64,000 nt of DNA. Source: Pontibacter beigongshangensis. GTDB taxonomy: Bacteria > Bacteroidota > Bacteroidia > Cytophagales > Hymenobacteraceae. The notes under the pieces were generated by a model. That model worked only from the letters and a program-made list of their open reading frames with translations. It made no database searches and was not told where the DNA came from. The position numbers and the translations under genes were made by a program. This document shows positions 60,556 through 64,000 of the stretch, piece after piece (position 1 is the first letter of the stretch; each line of letters opens with the position of its first letter). The stretch covers positions 248,001 through 312,000 of the forward strand of contig NZ_VFSD01000003.1 in the NCBI RefSeq assembly GCF_014332515.1. Direction: 5' to 3'.

Positions 60556-60888
60556 TGATAATCGTCGCTGCTCAGGGCCAATGTCCTGCGGAGGTGCTGC
60601 GATATGTCAGCACCTGTTACCACTGCGTCAAGCGTAGGATGGCAGTTACTGCTCTGCTACTCCTTATTAGACTGCTTCGGAACCTATTGGAAATCGCATT
60701 AAAACGACAACCACTCCTAACCCGTCCTAAGGCAAGGAATTTGATTAGCTTTTGCTGCCATCGGAAATTCCAGGAAGTTGAGACGTCGTCTGCAACAGAC
60801 TTCTCTTGCTTTTAAATTATTAAATGAAAGCTACCTTCTGGCGAAATTTTACCTGCTGCTCTTCCTTTTCTATTTCCAGGTTCTAGAG

Positions 60889-60920
60889 AAATTATTTAAA
60901 TGATTTAGGGCCTTAGGAGG
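60889..60920 (-). repeat. Dispersed CTCCGGAG/AATAATT motif, copy 19 (degenerate)
   Basis: On the minus strand it reads CCTCCTAAGGCCC, then TAAATCATTTAAATAATTT. It is the most diverged copy, but AATAATT is intact. Confidence 0.65.
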
Positions 60921-61727
60921 GGATTGATGCTGATCAACTGTTTCGGGTAAGATATTAAAAATTAAGTGGACTAGATTTTCACGATATCCTACCACCTTAG
61001 TAGCCGGAATACACCCCTTACTTGTTCATTTTTATGCGTCAGGAGCCTGTAAACGAATAGAAATAAAAAATATTTAATAACTATCGATTGTTTGTCTAAA
61101 TAATACGTACTCTTACAAAATTAATGTCAAATAGACGGTAATCATCCATAATGGTTGCTTAATTATATAAAATACGGGAATAATAATAAAAACAGAATTT
61201 TGCATAGTTTTGCACTAAAATAATGTTGCAACAGTTTGTTCTACCAACATGCGGATTTTTTAGCAGCCTGCTTCTGTCACTCAGATATCTTGAGCTATAC
61301 TTGGGGAGCCTTAAAAGATAGATTTAGGTCGGAAAAATATGGTATAACGCCAACTACATGAATTGAGAATTGCATTGGATAACTGCCATGTAATTAGTTG
61401 ATTAGAGGCAAATGCGGCTAGCATTGCTGCACCTTAAAATTAAAACCAGAAAAAAAATGCCACCTTTTTGAACCAAAATAACCTTATTTGGCATTTTAAC
61501 TAAATAAATTGCAAGGCTGGCATGTAAATATCAATTTAAGTTTAAAGCAATTATAGCCAATAATTATAGGAACTAAGATTTGTTATTTAAGAAAAAGTCT
61601 TATAGATTGCATTTGCCCAGTTGGACCATAAAAGAGAACTAAATAATCATAAAACCATAAGCGCTATTATCTCGGATGTGGTGCTAAGCTATTTGAACTA
61701 AACTGTCTGCATTTTAAAAGATCGCCA

Positions 61728-61973
61728 ATGTTAGATATTATCAATTTTATCGCTCTTTCCGGAGTTTTCAACGTGTTGTTTTTCTGGTATGCCTCAACCA
61801 AGATGAAATCTAAGGCAGATCCTGTCAAGACACTGGTTGTGTCGTTTATTTTTTCAATTCCGTTGAGCTTGCTTTTGATAGGCGTTTATACCACCATGTT
61901 GGTTTATGCCATAAAAAGTGGTGCAAGCGAAGATGCCATGTGGGAATACATGGAACAGGAAGAGCTTCAGTAG
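61728..61973 (+). CDS. Small two-helix membrane protein, 81 aa
   Basis: An ATG at 61728 opens a protein with two predicted membrane helices (FIALSGVFNVLFFWYAST and TLVVSFIFSIPLSLLLIGVYTTMLVYAI), a basic loop between them (KMKSKADPVK) and an acidic tail (ASEDAMWEYMEQEEL). A strong terminator follows, which supports a real gene. Function unknown. It lies alone in an AT-rich area. Confidence 0.72.
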   Translation: MLDIINFIALSGVFNVLFFWYASTKMKSKADPVKTLVVSFIFSIPLSLLLIGVYTTMLVYAIKSGASEDAMWEYMEQEELQ

Positions 61974-62539
61974 CAGCTAACGCCTGTTTTACCTCCTCTT
62001 TACTTGTGAATGTATATTTGTAAAAATATATGTTTATAGCAGCGGAGCAGATACGTTTAATTCAGAAGCTAATAGATAAAGCTCAGGACCTGCCTCAACG
62101 GCAAAGTTCCTGAGCTTTGTTTTTTGCGCAAACAGCAGAGGCAGGCCAGAAATTTATCCATCACCTTCAGAATGCCAACGTCATAGGTCCACAGGCAGAA
62201 ACTTAACTTTTCTGTTTTCTATAGGCCACATCAGTATCAGGGCAGCAAGCACGAGAGATACTCTGGATTCTTTCCTGGGCTCAGGCATTTTATTACGGCA
62301 TCTCTGTTTTCACAGGCCCTCAGGCCAAAAATGCGAGCGCTGTTACTAAATTCCCGGCCGATCCGCCAACCGTTTCCTCTTTTTGTGCTATTGGGCTTCA
62401 GCGTGTCGGGCAGTTGATGAGGCGTGGCGCCAGTAGGAGATTCTCGTGTAGATTCTTTTAGATTTTTATATTAAAATTACAGCGTTAATGTATTTTTACC
62501 GTAAGAGATAGGCATTTAGCAACATAAAAATTAAAACTT
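61974..62539. other. Intergenic region, 566 bp
   Basis: It contains the terminator at 62078-62125. The rest has no recognisable gene, RNA or repeat. Confidence 0.55.
62078..62125 (+). terminator. Terminator downstream of the small membrane protein
   Basis: AAAGCTCAGGA (62078-62088) pairs with 62108-62118 and is followed by GTTTTTT. It is about 105 bp beyond the stop. Confidence 0.8.
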
Positions 62540-62890
62540 ATGAAAAAGACCTGGATTAACATTTTTGCTGCTGCCTGCCTGAGTTTGTCTTTTGGCCTGG
62601 TTTCTTGTAGCTCTAACGAAACTACTGGAGTAGAAACCGATACCACTACCCGGGACGATATGACAACTGACGATACGATGATGGAAGATACTGCCACCAT
62701 GGGAACTACAACTGGCACGACAACTGGTACCACTTCAGGAATGACAACCGGAACTACCACCGGAACTACTACAGGAATGACAACCGGAACTACCACCGGA
62801 ACTACTACAGGAATGACTACAGGAACTACCTCCGGAACTACTGCCGGAACCACCACAGGTACTACTGGCACCACCACAACCGGCAACTAA
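62540..62890 (+). CDS. Thr/Gly-repeat lipoprotein
   Basis: This 116-residue lipoprotein has a signal peptide ending LVSC (Cys23). From about residue 54 it is a low-complexity run of TTG/TTS-like triplets (GTTTGTTTGM pattern) ending TTTTGN. The DNA encodes it with an in-frame tandem repeat: two identical 36-bp units at 62738-62773 and 62774-62809, with diverged units on both sides. The repeat number may vary between strains, and Thr-rich repeats are often O-glycosylated in this phylum. Function unknown. Confidence 0.8.
   Translation: MKKTWINIFAAACLSLSFGLVSCSSNETTGVETDTTTRDDMTTDDTMMEDTATMGTTTGTTTGTTSGMTTGTTTGTTTGMTTGTTTGTTTGMTTGTTSGTTAGTTTGTTGTTTTGN
62738..62809 (+). repeat. Two identical 36-bp coding tandem repeats
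   Basis: Units 62738-62773 and 62774-62809 are identical, flanked by diverged GGAACTAC-type units. Both encode GMTTGTTTGTTT. Confidence 0.93.
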
Positions 62891-62900
62891 TTTATCCTAT

Positions 62901-62944
62901 ATAAAAAGAAAGGGCTGCACATTTGTGCTGCCCTTTCTTTTATA
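62901..62944. terminator. Convergent terminator
   Basis: AGAAAGGGC-type arms (62907 and 62929 sides) form an A/T-edged hairpin between the Thr/Gly lipoprotein and the next, convergent gene. Confidence 0.75.
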
Positions 62945-62959
62945 AGTGTGTCCGGCACC

Positions 62960-63187
62960 TTACCGGCTTCCGGCACTGCTGCCCACATCCTGGCCACCAT
63001 CTTCAACACTGGTGCCACCCTGCCGGCCGCCTTTGCCTGGCTTAATGCCTCCGATCTCTCCTGCCTGCGCCTTTTTTTCAGTTATGTCCAGCTCCTCCGC
63101 CGGCTTTATAGCAGGAACTTTGTTCCCCTTGTTAAGGGTGTGGTCGGTGTTCTCATTTTTCAGTTTGTCCTTTTCTTTATTGGTCAT
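62960..63187 (-). CDS. Small hydrophilic protein, 75 aa
   Basis: An ATG at 63187 gives a highly charged protein (MTNKEKDKLKNENTDHTLNK) ending in a Gly-rich segment (GKGGRQGGTSVEDGGQDVG). It has no helices or signal. Such proteins occur in many Cytophagales as uncharacterised, probably disordered, stress-type proteins. Plus-strand frames on the same DNA are less protein-like and overlap the terminator. Confidence 0.6.
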   Translation of the reverse strand: MTNKEKDKLKNENTDHTLNKGNKVPAIKPAEELDITEKKAQAGEIGGIKPGKGGRQGGTSVEDGGQDVGSSAGSR

Positions 63188-63229
63188 AGTGCTTCTTTTT
63201 AAGTTTTGATTTCTTTTACTACATTTTCA

Positions 63230-63850
63230 TTAGTGTCTGTCAGCGTACCAGCTGTCGTCAGATCTGTTGCGTGCATTCCGGCTCTGGCTTTCGCGGTTAT
63301 ACCTGTTGTCCCGTATCCGACCGCTTAGCGGGTCGTAATAGCGATTTGCGTCAGGGTCAGAGTTTCTGTCGCCGTCGTAGCCGAAGCTCAGCGAGCCGGC
63401 CATATTGCCATAGTTTTCATCTCGTCGGTGCTGATAATTATCAGGGCCATAGTCGTTGTTAAAATTACTGCCCGGCCCGAAGCTTTGTTGCCTGTAGTGG
63501 CTTCTATGCGCAGGGCTGTCGAATCTTTCTTCCCGCTGTCGGCCATAAGATTCATGGCCCCCACGCTGATAAGTGCTGTCGCTGTCACCTCCCATTCTGT
63601 TCCTGTTCTGATAATGCGCTGCAGACCGGTGGTTACGGCCCTGCCACTCATTGTCCGGGCCTCTGTCGAACCCATTCCAGGTACTTACATGGCGATGGTC
63701 GCTGGTGGTATCTTGCCGGTATGCCCCACGGTAAGTGTCAGGGTCAGCCCGCCTCTCGTTGTTTCTGCGGCTGTGTTCCTGGCTATCTTCATAGCTGTTA
63801 TGCGCGTGGCGGAAGTCTCTGTCTCTGTTATTCCAATTATTTCTCTCCAT
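63230..63850 (-). CDS. Hydrophilic Arg/Asn/Asp-rich protein, 206 aa
   Basis: This protein is almost entirely polar, with many Arg, Asn, Asp, His and Tyr (RNNWNNRDRDFRHAHNSYED). It ends with SDDSWYADRH, reminiscent of the SWFGD family of Bacteroidota. No globular domain is visible, and disorder is likely. It is co-oriented with the small hydrophilic gene downstream (42 bp). Function unknown. Confidence 0.68.
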   Translation of the reverse strand: MERNNWNNRDRDFRHAHNSYEDSQEHSRRNNERRADPDTYRGAYRQDTTSDHRHVSTWNGFDRGPDNEWQGRNHRSAAHYQNRNRMGGDSDSTYQRGGHESYGRQREERFDSPAHRSHYRQQSFGPGSNFNNDYGPDNYQHRRDENYGNMAGSLSFGYDGDRNSDPDANRYYDPLSGRIRDNRYNRESQSRNARNRSDDSWYADRH

Positions 63851-64000
63851 AGCTAAATAGGCTTTATCTTGTATTCCCTTTTAACGACTGTTAGCACCTG
63901 GGGTTTACATAACAGTATCTGAAAGGTCTGTTGCAGGTTTTTAACCTAAACCCGGGCAGGTACCGTAAAATAGGAGATAGAATTTATTTAGTAAGACCTA

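Larger units (their letters stand above)
60455..61727. other. Gene-poor region, 1273 bp
   Basis: It contains two GC-rich hairpins (60518-60555 and 60592-60615) and motif copy 19 (60889-60920). From about 60950 to 61720 it is AT-rich with many TAAAT/TTTAA words. A TAGTTTTG at 61205-61212 matches the -7 consensus but leads to no evident gene. No RNA gene family is recognised. Confidence 0.6.

Noticed and set aside
60555..60815. 86-codon plus-strand frame upstream of efp
   Set aside because: It begins inside a GC-rich hairpin and shows no protein-like pattern.
62485..62886. 133-codon minus-strand frame of Val-Pro repeats
   Set aside because: It is the complement of the Thr/Gly repeats of the lipoprotein at 62540 and has no start context.
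1..64000. CRISPR arrays, rRNA operons or intact insertion sequences
   Set aside because: No regular direct-repeat/spacer array, no rRNA sequence and no transposase other than the RAYT is present.

Overview
The window reads as chromosome of a Bacteroidota bacterium, most likely a Hymenobacteraceae/Pontibacter-type Cytophagales. The reasons are a SusC/SusD pair, family-restricted proteins (DUF4290 next to murA, DUF4905, TIGR02757, DUF3109, DUF4302), little sign of Shine-Dalgarno sequences, several TAnnTTTG -7 boxes, and a MurA with Asp in place of the usual active-site Cys. This assignment is by protein recognition only; no search was run.

Layout. 0-9 kb: a DUF1593 hydrolase cut by the window edge, a secreted protein, a cold-shock protein, gabD, a VOC protein, and a nitroreductase/DsbA pair divergent from an HxlR regulator. 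9-19 kb: hrpB, then an accessory patch holding an AT-rich DUF262/DUF1524 (GmrSD-type) gene, a REP-associated tyrosine transposase (RAYT) with its REP palindromes, two RAYT relics, an ASCH protein, an ArsR/SRPBCC operon and an acyltransferase. 19-30 kb: small lipoproteins, an NfeD protease, DUF4905, a LysM protein, TIGR02757, a pentapeptide-repeat protein, mutS2 and a FUSC protein. 30-37.4 kb: a SusC/SusD/zinc-metallohydrolase/DUF4302 outer-membrane import operon. 38-48 kb: a collagen-like lipoprotein, murB, a Na+/solute symporter, a THUMP rRNA methyltransferase, an acetyltransferase, an MFS transporter and a two-gene ABC transporter. 48.9-60.4 kb: murA-DUF4290, a UvrD/PcrA helicase, a Sel1/ankyrin protein, DUF3109, a second FUSC protein, and the efp-accB-accC operon. 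60.4-64 kb: a gene-poor AT-rich stretch, a two-helix small protein, a Thr/Gly-repeat lipoprotein and two hydrophilic proteins.

The most unusual content is intergenic. I count 19 copies, on both strands, of a motif of about 32 nt: a CCTCCGGAGG-like palindrome, a T-tract, then ATTNNAATAATT. In two places (19760-19971 and 25221-25433) it forms the terminal inverted repeats of a 212-213 bp element whose interior is also shared. In two others (48590-48731 and 53447-53569) two direct copies bracket another shared spacer. One element end supplies the start codon and first residues of a predicted lipoprotein (19432-19785). I know no name for this family; it looks like a miniature mobile element. A second, independent repeat system, the RAYT with its REP palindromes, occupies the same genome.

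All boundaries and functions come from reading the sequence; start codons in particular are judgement calls in a lineage with weak ribosome-binding sites.
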